Positions 1 to 11,095 of a DNA stretch of 64,000 bases are shown here, one piece after another. Every line of letters starts with the position of its first letter. Position 1 is the stretch's first letter. Where the stretch lies: NCBI RefSeq assembly GCF_041154505.1, contig NZ_AP028672.1, positions 496,001 through 560,000 on the forward strand, written 5' to 3'. The notes below the pieces were generated by a model. That model saw only the letters and a program-made list of their open reading frames with translations, was not told where the DNA came from and ran no database searches. A program made the position numbers and the translations under genes. This DNA comes from Acidovorax sp. A79 (lineage in GTDB: Bacteria; Pseudomonadota; Gammaproteobacteria; Burkholderiales; Burkholderiaceae_C).

Positions 1-23
1 GTCACTGCGTTGCATGGATAGAT

Positions 24-992
24 TCACTCCGTGGTTTGAAAGAACGCCTGGCGCAGCGCCCGGGCCGCGTCGGCATGGGCGCTGCGCGCCTCGGGAATGG
101 CACGGCCCATCTTGATGAATTCATGGGTCACCCCGCGGTAGATCTCCAGATCCACGGGCACGCCCGCGAGCCGCAGCTTGTCCGCATAGTCCACGCCCTC
201 GTCCACCAGCGGGTCGCATTCGGCCAGGCCGATCCAGGCGGGGGCCACGCCGTCCACGTCGGGGGCGTGCAGCGGGGCGAAGCGCCAGTCCTCGCGCTCG
301 GCGCGGCTGCGCACATAGTTGCCAAAGAACCAGCTGATGGCAGGCTCTTCCAGCACCAGGCCGCGCGCGAACGTGGCATGCGAGGGCGTGTCCTGGTGGG
401 CCGCGCAGCCCGGGTAGAACAGCAGCTGCAGTGCCAGCGGCAGGCCCGCGTCGCGCGCCAGGATGGCGTTCACGGCGGCCAGTGTTCCGCCCGCGCTGTC
501 TCCGCCCACGGCCATGCGCGCCGGGTCGGCGCCCAGTTCGCGGGCGTGGGCAGCAAGCCATGCAAGCGCATCCCAGGCATCGTTGCTCGCGGTGGGAAAA
601 CGGTGCTCGGGCGCGAGACGGTAGTCGAGCGACACCACCATGCAGCGGCCCAGGCGCGCCAGCTCGCGGCACAGGATGTCGTGCGTGGCGATGTTGCCGA
701 TGGTGAAGCCGCCGCCGTGGGTGTACAGCAGCACCGGCAGGCCCGCCTCCGTGGTCGGTGCGTACAGCCGCGCGGGCAGCGCATGGCCGTCGCGCGCGGG
801 GACGTGCAGGTCCTCCACCCGCGCCAGGGCCGCCTTGGGCACCTCCAGCACATCGGCGCCCGCCTGGTAGGCCGTGCGTGCGTCCTGGGGCGAGCGGGTG
901 TGCAGCGGGGGGTGCCCCGCGCGCGCCATGCGCTCAAGCACGCTGCGCATCTGGGGGGTCAGGCGGGTGTGGTGGATGTGCAGGTCGGCCAA
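24..992 (-). CDS. alpha/beta hydrolase, HSL-type esterase
   Basis: Predicted cytoplasmic carboxylesterase of the hormone-sensitive-lipase group (322 aa, usual length). Visible motifs are the oxyanion-hole HGGG at residues 92-95, the nucleophile elbow GDSAGG at 164-169 (Ser166), an acidic residue near Asp260 and His290 in VTHEF. No signal peptide. I kept the TTG at 992 as start because the family's conserved N-terminal segment begins immediately after it; the next ATG, at 950, would remove 14 residues, and neither has a strong ribosome binding site. It lies just downstream of, and on the same strand as, the exported hydratase-like gene. The substrate is unknown; short-chain esters are a family-based guess. 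Confidence 0.9.
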   Translation of the reverse strand: MADLHIHHTRLTPQMRSVLERMARAGHPPLHTRSPQDARTAYQAGADVLEVPKAALARVEDLHVPARDGHALPARLYAPTTEAGLPVLLYTHGGGFTIGNIATHDILCRELARLGRCMVVSLDYRLAPEHRFPTASNDAWDALAWLAAHARELGADPARMAVGGDSAGGTLAAVNAILARDAGLPLALQLLFYPGCAAHQDTPSHATFARGLVLEEPAISWFFGNYVRSRAEREDWRFAPLHAPDVDGVAPAWIGLAECDPLVDEGVDYADKLRLAGVPVDLEIYRGVTHEFIKMGRAIPEARSAHADAARALRQAFFQTTE

Positions 993-1063
993 CGGTCAGG
1001 ATCTCGGCAACAGGAGGAAGCCCGCGCAGGCAGGCAGCCCGCGGGTCGTTTGTTTGTTTGTTG

Positions 1064-1942
1064 TTACTTGAAGGTCACGCGCACGGGCGCGGCGCCCGGC
1101 AGGCCGTCGTAGGTCGCTGTCACCGCCAGGCCCGCCTTGGGCGGCAGCAGCGGCGAGAACGAACCCAGGCTGATCAGGTCGCCCGGCTGCATCGCCAGCC
1201 CCTCCTGCGCGAGGGCGCCCGCGAGCCACACCACGGCATTGAGGGGATGGTCCAGGATGTCGCTGCCCTTGCCGCCGCCCAGGCGCGCACCCGCGCCGTC
1301 GGCCAGCGACACATTCATGTCGGCCAGGGCCTGCAGCATCGCGAAGCGCTCGGCCCGGTAGGCCGGCACGGGCAGCGGCGCGCCCGCCACGCCCAGCCGC
1401 GCACCCACGTTGATGGCCGTCACGCCGGCGCCATTGAGCTTGGGCGGCGCCTGCACCATGAGGTCTGGCAGTTCGATGAAAGGGATGACCTGGTCCACTG
1501 CTTCCAGCACCTCCATCGGCGTCCTGGCATGGTTGATGGCGGTGCTCTTCACCCGCACCAGCATGTCGGCTTCGTACAGCGGCCGGGCGCCGAAGGCCGC
1601 GTCCACGGTGGCGCCACTGGGCAGGACCATGCCTTCATAGAGCTTGCCCCACACGGGCTTGTCGGTGTTGAAGCGCTTTTGCACCGCGGGATTGGTAAGG
1701 CCGGCCTTGTAGCCCACGACCTTGCCCAGACGCTGCGCCAGCAACTGGTTGACCTTGGCGCGGGTGCAGGCGCCATCGGCGTCCGACAGGTCCTCGGGGT
1801 TGGCGGCCGGGGTCTTCGCGGTGTAGTGGGCCACCAGCTCGGCGGCCTGGGCATCGGTCAGGCAGCCGGCCTGCGCGGATGTCGCAAACGCGACGAATGC
1901 ACCGGCCAGTGCGAGCGGAATGAGGGTTTGCTTCGTGGTCAT
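1064..1942 (-). CDS. exported 2-keto-4-pentenoate hydratase / FAH-like protein
   Basis: The mature part resembles 2-keto-4-pentenoate hydratase (MhpD/FAH fold), which adds water to dienoates in meta-cleavage pathways. Unusually, the N-terminus is a good Sec signal peptide: MTTKQ, a hydrophobic stretch, then AQA before residue 26, so the product should be periplasmic. Cytoplasmic hydratases of this family have no signal. The ATG at 1942 follows a GGAGG; an in-frame ATG further upstream at 1975 lies before this ribosome binding site and would spoil the signal. It is divergent from the iron alcohol dehydrogenase with a gap of only 59 bp. Whether it is catalytic or a repurposed binding protein cannot be told. 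Confidence 0.82.
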   Translation of the reverse strand: MTTKQTLIPLALAGAFVAFATSAQAGCLTDAQAAELVAHYTAKTPAANPEDLSDADGACTRAKVNQLLAQRLGKVVGYKAGLTNPAVQKRFNTDKPVWGKLYEGMVLPSGATVDAAFGARPLYEADMLVRVKSTAINHARTPMEVLEAVDQVIPFIELPDLMVQAPPKLNGAGVTAINVGARLGVAGAPLPVPAYRAERFAMLQALADMNVSLADGAGARLGGGKGSDILDHPLNAVVWLAGALAQEGLAMQPGDLISLGSFSPLLPPKAGLAVTATYDGLPGAAPVRVTFK

Positions 1943-2001
1943 CGGTGCCTCCGGGTTGTAGAGTCTTTGCAGCAATCGTAAACGTAACTTCCACCTTCAC
2001 C

Positions 2002-3138
2002 ATGGCTTTCATCTACTACGTCACCCAGATCCAGTTCGAGTTCGGCGCGGTCAAGCTGCTGCGGCAGGAATGCGAGCGCGTCGGCATCACACGCCCCCTG
2101 CTCGTGACGGACTCCGGCGTGAAGGCCGCTGGTGTCCTGCAAAAGGCGCTGGACGCCCTGCCTGGCATGACCGTGGCGGTGTTCGACCAGACGCCCTCCA
2201 ACCCCACTGAGGCCGCCGTGCGCGCCGCCGTGGCGATCTACCAGGCCGAGGGCTGCGACGGCCTGATCGCCGTGGGCGGCGGCTCGGCCATCGACTGCGC
2301 CAAGGGCATCGCGATCGCCGCCACGCACGACGGGCCGCTCACGCACTACGCCACCATCGAAGGCGGCTCGCCCCGCATCACCGAGCGCGCCGCGCCGCTG
2401 ATCGCGGTGCCCACCACCAGCGGCACCGGCAGCGAGGTGGCGCGCGGCGCCATCATCATCGTGGACGACCACCGCAAGCTCGGCTTCCACTCGTGGAACC
2501 TGGTGCCCAAGACCGCCATCTGCGACCCCGAGCTCACGCTGGGCCTGCCGCCCATGCTGACCGCCGCCACGGGCATGGACGCGATCGCCCACTGCATGGA
2601 AACCTTCATGTCGGCCGCCTTCAACCCGCCGGCCGACGGCATTGCCCTGGACGGCCTCACGCGTGGCTGGGCCCACATCGAGCCGGCCACGCGCAACGGC
2701 AGCGACCGCGAGGCGCGCCTGCACATGATGAGCGCGAGCATGCAGGGCGCCATGGCCTTCCAGAAGGGACTGGGCGCCGTGCACTCGCTCAGCCACAGCC
2801 TGGGCGGCGTGAACCCGCGCCTGCACCATGGCACGCTCAACGCCATGTTCCTGCCCGCCGTGGTCCGGTTCAATGCCGGGGCCGAATCGGTGCGCAACGA
2901 AAAACGCCTGGAGCGCATGGCCCACGCCATGGGGCTGGGCGCGGCGGGCGACATCCCCGAGGCCATCCGCGACATGAACGCCCGCCTGGGCCTGCCCACG
3001 GGCCTTGCCGCCATGGGCGTGACCGAAGGCATGTTCGACGACATCATCAGGGGCGCGCTGGCCGACCACTGCCACAAGACCAACCCCCGCATCGCCACGC
3101 CCGAGCAGTACCGCGAGATCCTGAGCCAGTCGCTGTAG
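2002..3138 (+). CDS. iron-containing alcohol dehydrogenase
   Basis: NAD(P)-dependent group III (iron) alcohol dehydrogenase of 378 aa, the normal family length. The nucleotide-binding GGGS with Asp98 and Lys101 is present, as is the TTSGTGSE motif (138-145). Likely metal ligands are Asp193, His197, His261 and one of His275/276. The start is the ATG at 2002; an earlier in-frame codon would run into the divergent gene. The family reduces or oxidises aldehydes, ketones and hydroxyacids; maleylacetate reductases are related. Its pairing with a hydratase-like gene suggests a small catabolic pair, but the substrate cannot be read from sequence. Confidence 0.9.
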   Translation: MAFIYYVTQIQFEFGAVKLLRQECERVGITRPLLVTDSGVKAAGVLQKALDALPGMTVAVFDQTPSNPTEAAVRAAVAIYQAEGCDGLIAVGGGSAIDCAKGIAIAATHDGPLTHYATIEGGSPRITERAAPLIAVPTTSGTGSEVARGAIIIVDDHRKLGFHSWNLVPKTAICDPELTLGLPPMLTAATGMDAIAHCMETFMSAAFNPPADGIALDGLTRGWAHIEPATRNGSDREARLHMMSASMQGAMAFQKGLGAVHSLSHSLGGVNPRLHHGTLNAMFLPAVVRFNAGAESVRNEKRLERMAHAMGLGAAGDIPEAIRDMNARLGLPTGLAAMGVTEGMFDDIIRGALADHCHKTNPRIATPEQYREILSQSL

Positions 3139-3398
3139 GGCCCGCTCCCGTCCCCCCGGCTTTCGCCAGCCCCCCGCCCCGCCTGCCCCTCTGGCGCGGC
3201 GCGCGGCCAGCGGGCGGCGGCCCTCCTTCGCCGTGCCCGCGCGCCCGCAACGCACCCCCAGCCTTCCCCCTGGCGAAGCCCGGCGGGATTGCGCTACCCT
3301 GGGTGCCGCACACCCCCTGCCCACACGCTAGACTCCGGTCGATCAACAATTAATTAACAATTCATTACCCTGGGGTTTTGGGGGGAGGGCCACGACCG

Positions 3399-6230
3399 AT
3401 GCGCACCGGAAATCTCAGTACCTGGCTCCTGCGGGGCACCTATCCCCGGCTGTACGTTCCGATTGTCCTGATCATCCTGCTGGTCAGCGCCGTGCGCTAC
3501 CACTACCTGGTGGCCGCGGAAACCGACGAAGTCCGCCGCCATGCCGCCACCGAGCTGCGCCGGGCGGGCGATGCGCTGCTGCCCGGGGTGGCTGCCCTGC
3601 CCGCTTCGGAGCACGAAGCCCAGGCCACGCTTTTGCATGAAGGGGTCGCCCGCTTCGGGCCGGGCGTCCAGTCGGTGAAATGGCAGGTGGGCGGCGGACC
3701 CGTCATCGATGTCCAGGCGCCGCCCCTGCGCGCATCGGCCCCGGGATGGTTCTCAGAGTGGGTGCACATCGCGCCGCCCACGCAGCAGTTCGGGCAGGCC
3801 GTGCCCGGAGGCCAGACGGGGCGGCTGACGGTGACGCTGCAATCCGCGCCCCTCGTGGGCCAGATCTGGAGCACCGTCGTGGTGCAGCTGCGCATCTCGG
3901 CGCTCAATATCTTCACGATCCTGTTCCTGCTCACGCTGCTGCTGCGGGCCAATGCGCGCATGCTGCGGCGGCTGGCCGAAGCCACGGACGCGTTCCGCCA
4001 CGGCCATCTGGACACGCGCATGGAAGTGACCGGCACGCTCGAATCACGCGCCATGGCGGCCACCTTCAACGACATGGCCGGCAAGGTCCAGTCGCTCGTG
4101 CTGTCGCTGCGCGAAACCCAGCACCTGCAAAGCGAGCAGCTGCATTTCACGCGCCAGCTGATCGACGCGCTGCCCCTGCCCGTCTTCGTGCGGGACGCCA
4201 ATGGCGCCTACCTGGAAGTCAACCGGGCCTGGCAACGGCTCTTTCACACGCCCGCCAGCGCGGGCACGGCCCCCGCATCCCCCCCGGCGTACCCCGAAGA
4301 GCTGGCGCCCGCGCGCTCCGCGCAGATCGCGCAGGCGCAGGACAACGAGATCCGCATCCACCCCGCCAACCACCAGCCGCCCCGGGACATGGCCTACTAC
4401 GAAGCCCCGTTCACCACCACCCGGGGCACACTGGCCGGCACCATCGGCACGCTGGTCGACGTGACCGAACGCAAGCGCGCGCAGGAGGCCCTGCGCGCCG
4501 AGAAGGAGCGTGCCGAGGTCACGCTCGCCTCCATCGGCGACGGCGTGATCACCACCGACCTGGCCGGCTGCATCGAGACCATCAACGAAGCCGCGCAGCT
4601 CATGACCGGCTTCACGGCGGACCAGGCCCTGGGCCGTCAGCTGGACGACGTGTTCCGGCTGTACAAGGAGCTCGCGAGCCGCAATGCCAGCTCGGCCGCG
4701 GAGCGCGAGACCGTGCCGGGCGCCCTCCACCAGGTCGCGCACGAGGTGCTGATCCACCGCTCCGGCGAGCGCTACGCCATCGAGTACACCGCGTCGGCGA
4801 TCCGCAAGGGCGACGGCACGGCCGTGGGCTGCGTGCTGGTGTTCCGCGACGTGACCGAGACGCGCAACCTGCGCCACCAGATCTCGTGGCATGCCCGCCA
4901 CGATGCGCTCACAGGCCTGTACAACCGGACGGCGCTGGCCGAGCGCCTCACGCACGCGATCTTCGTCGCCCGGCAGAAGGGCCTGCTGCTGGCCGTGTGC
5001 ATGCTCGACCTGGACCATTTCCAGGCCGTGAACGACACCCACGGCAACCGCGTGGGCGACCGGCTGCTCAAGGAAACCGCGCGGCGCCTGGGCGCGTTCA
5101 TCACGCCCCAGGACGCGGTGGCGCGCATGGGGGGCGACGAGTTCGTGCTGCTGCTGGGCGAGCTGCCCGACGTACCCGCCATCGAGGCGCGTGTGGACGT
5201 GCTCATGCAGCAGCTGGCCGCCCCCTACGCCATCGACGACCGCGTGTTGCACACCACCGTGAGTGTGGGCGTGGCCGTGTTTCCGCAAGACGACGCCAAC
5301 CCCGACACCCTGCTGCGCCACGCCGACCAGGCCATGTGCCAGGCCAAGGGCTTCGGCCGCAACCAGATGCATGTGTTCGACGTGCAGCTGGACCACGCCG
5401 TGCAAACGCAGCACACCCGCCAGACCCGCGTGGCCCAGGCGCTGCACGCGGGCGAGCTGGTGCTGCACTACCAGCCCAAGGTGAACCTGCGCACCGGCGA
5501 AATCCTGGGGCTGGAGGCCCTGCTGCGCTGGCAGCATCCCGACCACGGCCTGCTGGGCCCGCAGCATGTGCTGCCGCTGATCGAGGACGCAGAGCTGGAG
5601 GTGGAACTGGGCGAATGGGTGCTGCGCCAGGCCCTGGCGCAGATGCGGCAATGGACCGATGCCGGCATGCAGTGGGAGGTGAGCGTGAACATCTCCGCGC
5701 CGCACTTCCACCGGCCCAACTTCGTCGAGCGGCTCAAGGACATCCTGCACACCTGCCCCGAGGTGTCGCCCACCCGCCTCGAGCTGGAAATCCTCGAATC
5801 TGCGGCCCTGCAAGACATGCAGTACATGCGCCACATGATGCAAAGCTGCCAGGCGCTGGGCGTGCGTTTTGCGCTGGACGACTTCGGCACCGGCTTCTCC
5901 TCGCTGTCTTACCTGAAGCGCCTGCCCGCCGAAACCATCAAGATCGACCAGTCGTTCGTGCGCGGCATCCTGGAAGACGGTGACGACCTCACGCTCGTGG
6001 GAGCCATCGTCGCGCTCGCCACGGCCTTTCAGCGGCACGTGGTCGCGGAAGGGGTGGAGACCGCCGAGCAGGCCGCACGGCTGCTGGAGCTGGGCTGCGA
6101 GCGTACCCAGGGCTTTGGCATCGCCCGGCCCATGCCCGCGCACGAGGTACTGACCTGGGCACGGCAACACACGGCCCGCCACGCGGCCCGGGCCGTGCAG
6201 GATGCGGCACGGCGGCCTGCAGCGACCTGA
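3399..6230 (+). CDS. membrane PAS-GGDEF-EAL cyclic-di-GMP protein
   Basis: Inner-membrane cyclic-di-GMP enzyme of 943 aa. Order: TM helix about 15-36, periplasmic sensor region, TM about 165-185, HAMP-like region about 185-240, PAS about 250-365, PAS about 375-495, GGDEF domain with intact GGDEF at about 577, then EAL domain with intact EAL at about 704 and the DDFGTGFSS motif. Both catalytic signatures look usable, so it may synthesise or degrade c-di-GMP. The inhibitory RxxD site before GGDEF reads TPQD and is therefore probably lost. The ATG at 3399 follows a GGGAGGG; the TTG at 3378 lies before it and was not used. It converges with the patatin gene, 7 bp away. Confidence 0.93.
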   Translation: MRTGNLSTWLLRGTYPRLYVPIVLIILLVSAVRYHYLVAAETDEVRRHAATELRRAGDALLPGVAALPASEHEAQATLLHEGVARFGPGVQSVKWQVGGGPVIDVQAPPLRASAPGWFSEWVHIAPPTQQFGQAVPGGQTGRLTVTLQSAPLVGQIWSTVVVQLRISALNIFTILFLLTLLLRANARMLRRLAEATDAFRHGHLDTRMEVTGTLESRAMAATFNDMAGKVQSLVLSLRETQHLQSEQLHFTRQLIDALPLPVFVRDANGAYLEVNRAWQRLFHTPASAGTAPASPPAYPEELAPARSAQIAQAQDNEIRIHPANHQPPRDMAYYEAPFTTTRGTLAGTIGTLVDVTERKRAQEALRAEKERAEVTLASIGDGVITTDLAGCIETINEAAQLMTGFTADQALGRQLDDVFRLYKELASRNASSAAERETVPGALHQVAHEVLIHRSGERYAIEYTASAIRKGDGTAVGCVLVFRDVTETRNLRHQISWHARHDALTGLYNRTALAERLTHAIFVARQKGLLLAVCMLDLDHFQAVNDTHGNRVGDRLLKETARRLGAFITPQDAVARMGGDEFVLLLGELPDVPAIEARVDVLMQQLAAPYAIDDRVLHTTVSVGVAVFPQDDANPDTLLRHADQAMCQAKGFGRNQMHVFDVQLDHAVQTQHTRQTRVAQALHAGELVLHYQPKVNLRTGEILGLEALLRWQHPDHGLLGPQHVLPLIEDAELEVELGEWVLRQALAQMRQWTDAGMQWEVSVNISAPHFHRPNFVERLKDILHTCPEVSPTRLELEILESAALQDMQYMRHMMQSCQALGVRFALDDFGTGFSSLSYLKRLPAETIKIDQSFVRGILEDGDDLTLVGAIVALATAFQRHVVAEGVETAEQAARLLELGCERTQGFGIARPMPAHEVLTWARQHTARHAARAVQDAARRPAAT

Positions 6231-6237
6231 GCGGCCC

Positions 6238-7437
6238 CTACAGCGGGTGCACGGCGTTCATGTCCGGCCGCGCCAGCCACGCCTGCCACTCGTCCACCAG
6301 CTGCTGGCTGGCCCGCGTGGCCGCCAGCCAGGCCTTGGCGCGCGCGGCGCTGTCGGCACCGTAGTGCGTGAAGTCGTTGCGGTCGGGCAGCTTGGCGTTG
6401 GGCAAGCTGCGCACCCAGTCGGGGCTGGGCGACAGCACCACCATGTTGTCCAGCGCAGGCGTGGAGCGGTGGCGCCACTTGAGTCCCTTGTCCAGCCAGC
6501 CGGGCACCACGCGGTGCTGGAAATGCGGGTACAGCACCAGGCCGGGCGAGGCAGCGGGGTCAGAATTCAAGTCTTTTTGGCCTCCAGCGCTGGATGGAAA
6601 AGCGCTATCAGCTATTAATTCAATAGCATTCTGCTCTTGCCTGCCATAGGCCAGGTGCAGGTGGTAATCGGTGATGCCCCCGTCCCAATACGCCCCACGG
6701 GGCGCACCCGGAATGTTGTGCACCGCCTGCAGCACAAACGGGATCGAGCAGCTGGCCTGCAGCGCCTGCATGAAGTTGCCGTTGCTGAGCAGCACCTGCC
6801 GCGTGCGGTAGTCCGACGTGCCAAAGGGCAATGCAGCACACGCAGCCCCCGCCCCCTCGGCGGAGGTACTGGACGCATCGGACGAGGAGAACACCACCCG
6901 TTCCAGCCACGCCCCCATCGCCTTGCGGTGCACCGTGTTCGTCAGAAAGGCGCCCAGATAGCCCAGCGGCGTGGCCACGCGGTGCTCGCGGCCCAGCAGG
7001 TGCCGCCCCCGCGAGGTGACGATGTGCAGGCGGTAGCGCGGGTGGTTCAGCACCTCGTCGATACGCCCGCCATAGAACGCCTGCAGGTTCTGGCCAAACC
7101 GCTCGCTCACGTGGGCCGCCGACGGGCGCTTCTTGCCGGGCGGCAGGTCGTAGTCCTGGTGGATGTAGTCATGCTCCAGCCGCTCGAAGGCCGCCACCGG
7201 CTGCTGCAGGCAGGCCGTGGCCATGCGCCAGGCGCCGATCGACGCGCCCACCAGGTCCACCGGCTGGCGCGACTGGGCCAGCCATTCGCCGAAGATGAAG
7301 CGGTCCAGGGGGCCCAGGATGAGCCCCTTGGGGCCACCGGCCGCCGCGGGGATCACGCCCACGTCGCCCGGCCGCAGGCCGTGGTTTTCAAGGTGCTGCC
7401 GGGCGCGGGGGCCGGCATGGATGCGCAGGGCTTTCAT
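6238..7437 (-). CDS. patatin-like phospholipase with repeat-derived insertion
   Basis: Patatin-family lipid acyl hydrolase with the glycine-rich GGPKG (34-38), nucleophile GASIG (64-68, Ser66) and DGG dyad motif (252-254). Between YHLHLAYG and GLVLYPHF (residues about 266-298) about 33 residues appear to be extra relative to the family as I remember it; this segment is encoded by a low-GC palindromic repeat with ATT, TTA and ATA codons unlike the rest of the gene. The frame stays open through it. Start ATG 7437 was chosen because the family begins MKALRIHAGP; ATG 7446 is possible and neither has a clear ribosome binding site. It lies alone between convergent and unrelated genes. Confidence 0.88.
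   Translation of the reverse strand: MKALRIHAGPRARQHLENHGLRPGDVGVIPAAAGGPKGLILGPLDRFIFGEWLAQSRQPVDLVGASIGAWRMATACLQQPVAAFERLEHDYIHQDYDLPPGKKRPSAAHVSERFGQNLQAFYGGRIDEVLNHPRYRLHIVTSRGRHLLGREHRVATPLGYLGAFLTNTVHRKAMGAWLERVVFSSSDASSTSAEGAGAACAALPFGTSDYRTRQVLLSNGNFMQALQASCSIPFVLQAVHNIPGAPRGAYWDGGITDYHLHLAYGRQEQNAIELIADSAFPSSAGGQKDLNSDPAASPGLVLYPHFQHRVVPGWLDKGLKWRHRSTPALDNMVVLSPSPDWVRSLPNAKLPDRNDFTHYGADSAARAKAWLAATRASQQLVDEWQAWLARPDMNAVHPL
6569..6641. repeat. palindromic repeat, family 1 (inside patatin gene)
   Basis: About 73 bp with roughly half AT inside a 70% GC gene. It matches the intergenic copy at 16816-16874 over most of its length (TGCTATTGAATT, ATAGCT, GCGCTT, CCATCCAGC). It is translated in frame as part of residues about 266-298 of the patatin. 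Confidence 0.8.
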
Positions 7438-7525
7438 GGACGGCATTGTCGCAAAGCACCGCGCCCCGGCATGTCGCGCAAGGTGCCCGGGCCGGGCGCA
7501 AGCATCCCGGTTCGCAAACCCGCCG

Positions 7526-8353
7526 TCAGACCACGTAGTCGGCGGCCTCGGGCCGGGCCGTCCAGTCGATGGGGTCCTGCTGCAGCACCATGTCGATGTC
7601 CAGCCCCAGGGTCAGGCCGACCTCGCCGGGGAACGATACGGCCATCTCCTTCTCGCCCAGCTCCGCCTCGCGGGCCCGCGCGCGCCAGGAGGCCAGGTGG
7701 ATCACTCCCGCCAGGGGCTCGTAGGCGTTGTTGTCGAACGGCACGCTCTGGTGCTGCAGCGCATCGACCACCACCTCGGGAAGCTGCCAGCGGCGCGCCA
7801 GCCCGGCCGTCACATGGCCATAGCAGTAGCCGAAGATGCGCTGCTCGATCTTGCCGCGCCGCAGATCGAATGGCGCCACCAGCGTGTTGACCGACTGCGC
7901 CTTTTCCGGGTCGGCCAGGTGAATGACCAGCTCGCCCAGCGCGTGCAGCAAGCCCGCGGTGTATGCGGCGATCTGGTCCTGCTGCGCGATACCCGCCAGC
8001 GACCGCGCCAGCTTGGCCGTGTTGAGGCTGTAGCGCCAGAACTGCTGCATGTTCACTCCGGGCACCGAGCGGGAGGTGGTGCCCAGCGGTGCCGAATTGA
8101 CCAGCGAGCGCACCTGGGCCGTGCCCAGCAGCGCCAGGGCCTCCGGGATGCCCGCGATCTGGCGCGGCAACTGGAAGGTGGGGGAATTGGCCAGCTCCAG
8201 CAGTCGCCCGGCCAGCGCCGGGTCCGTGCCAAAGAGCTGGTTCAGGCGCCGCAGGCTGGGCTCTTCATGGGCCAGTTCGCTCATCAGCAGCGCCACCGCA
8301 CGCGGAAGGCTGGGCAGAGCCACTGGTTGTGCCAGCAATGCGTTCAACTCCAT
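7526..8353 (-). CDS. HDOD domain protein
   Basis: Protein of 275 aa made almost wholly of one HDOD domain (residues about 10-210), a degenerate HD-phosphohydrolase fold found in bacterial signalling proteins. The N-terminal LPSLPRAVALLMSEL and the following FGTDPALAGRLLELANS stretch match the usual HDOD start. No membrane segment or second output domain. HDOD proteins often act with c-di-GMP or chemotaxis components; a GGDEF-EAL gene lies 1.3 kb away, but no operon joins them. It is separated from the tex stop by 60 bp on the same strand, so it may be read through from tex. Function is not otherwise predictable. Confidence 0.88.
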   Translation of the reverse strand: MELNALLAQPVALPSLPRAVALLMSELAHEEPSLRRLNQLFGTDPALAGRLLELANSPTFQLPRQIAGIPEALALLGTAQVRSLVNSAPLGTTSRSVPGVNMQQFWRYSLNTAKLARSLAGIAQQDQIAAYTAGLLHALGELVIHLADPEKAQSVNTLVAPFDLRRGKIEQRIFGYCYGHVTAGLARRWQLPEVVVDALQHQSVPFDNNAYEPLAGVIHLASWRARAREAELGEKEMAVSFPGEVGLTLGLDIDMVLQQDPIDWTARPEAADYVV

Positions 8354-8413
8354 GGGGTCAGGCGCCAGAGTTTCGATTGCTGGCGATTATGGCCCCCATC
8401 ACCCCCCAATCCG

Positions 8414-10783
<2,370 letters not shown>

Positions 10784-11095
10784 GGGTGGGCGAACTCTCT
10801 GAGACTCAATCAAACAAAACGCGAAGCGCGCGAGTTTGCCACAGGGATTCTTGGCAGCAAGAGTGCAGAAGCCCGGATGGATCACCCGCAGTGACAGCCA
10901 AAAAGTACCGGGAGGATTGACAGCACTGTAGCGGGCTGCGTTCTGGCCTTCACCTATTGCGCAGCCTGCAGATAAAGCGCACTCTGTAACAGTTCCGTAA
11001 ATATTTGCTTTTGTACGTGACCAGGCAGACAGCCTCCCTTCTCATTTACACATCCACTTACGGCCCCACGCCACGCACTTTGTGCCGGAGGATGT
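10784..11095. promoter_or_regulatory. divergent intergenic region tex / IPTL-CTERM gene
   Basis: The 312 bp between two divergent genes hold no convincing gene. The part from about 10960 to 11060 is distinctly AT-richer than the surroundings and should contain the promoter for the rightward gene. A perfect TTGACA occurs at 10917-10922 on the + strand, but I see no good -10 hexamer at the right distance. A GGAGG at 11087-11091 is the ribosome binding site for the ATG at 11096. Confidence 0.4.

Noticed and set aside
3139..3300. GC-rich gap as another family-2 repeat
   Set aside because: It has similar base composition, but I could not align the two cores GGCGCTTCGCGCC and GGGGCGGCCCTTGC to it.
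1939..3324. Leftward open frame opposite the iron alcohol dehydrogenase
   Set aside because: The dehydrogenase on the other strand has complete motifs; this frame has none.
10917..10945. TTGACA as part of a sigma-70 promoter for the IPTL-CTERM gene
   Set aside because: No acceptable -10 hexamer lies 16-18 bases downstream, and it is 170 bp from the start codon.
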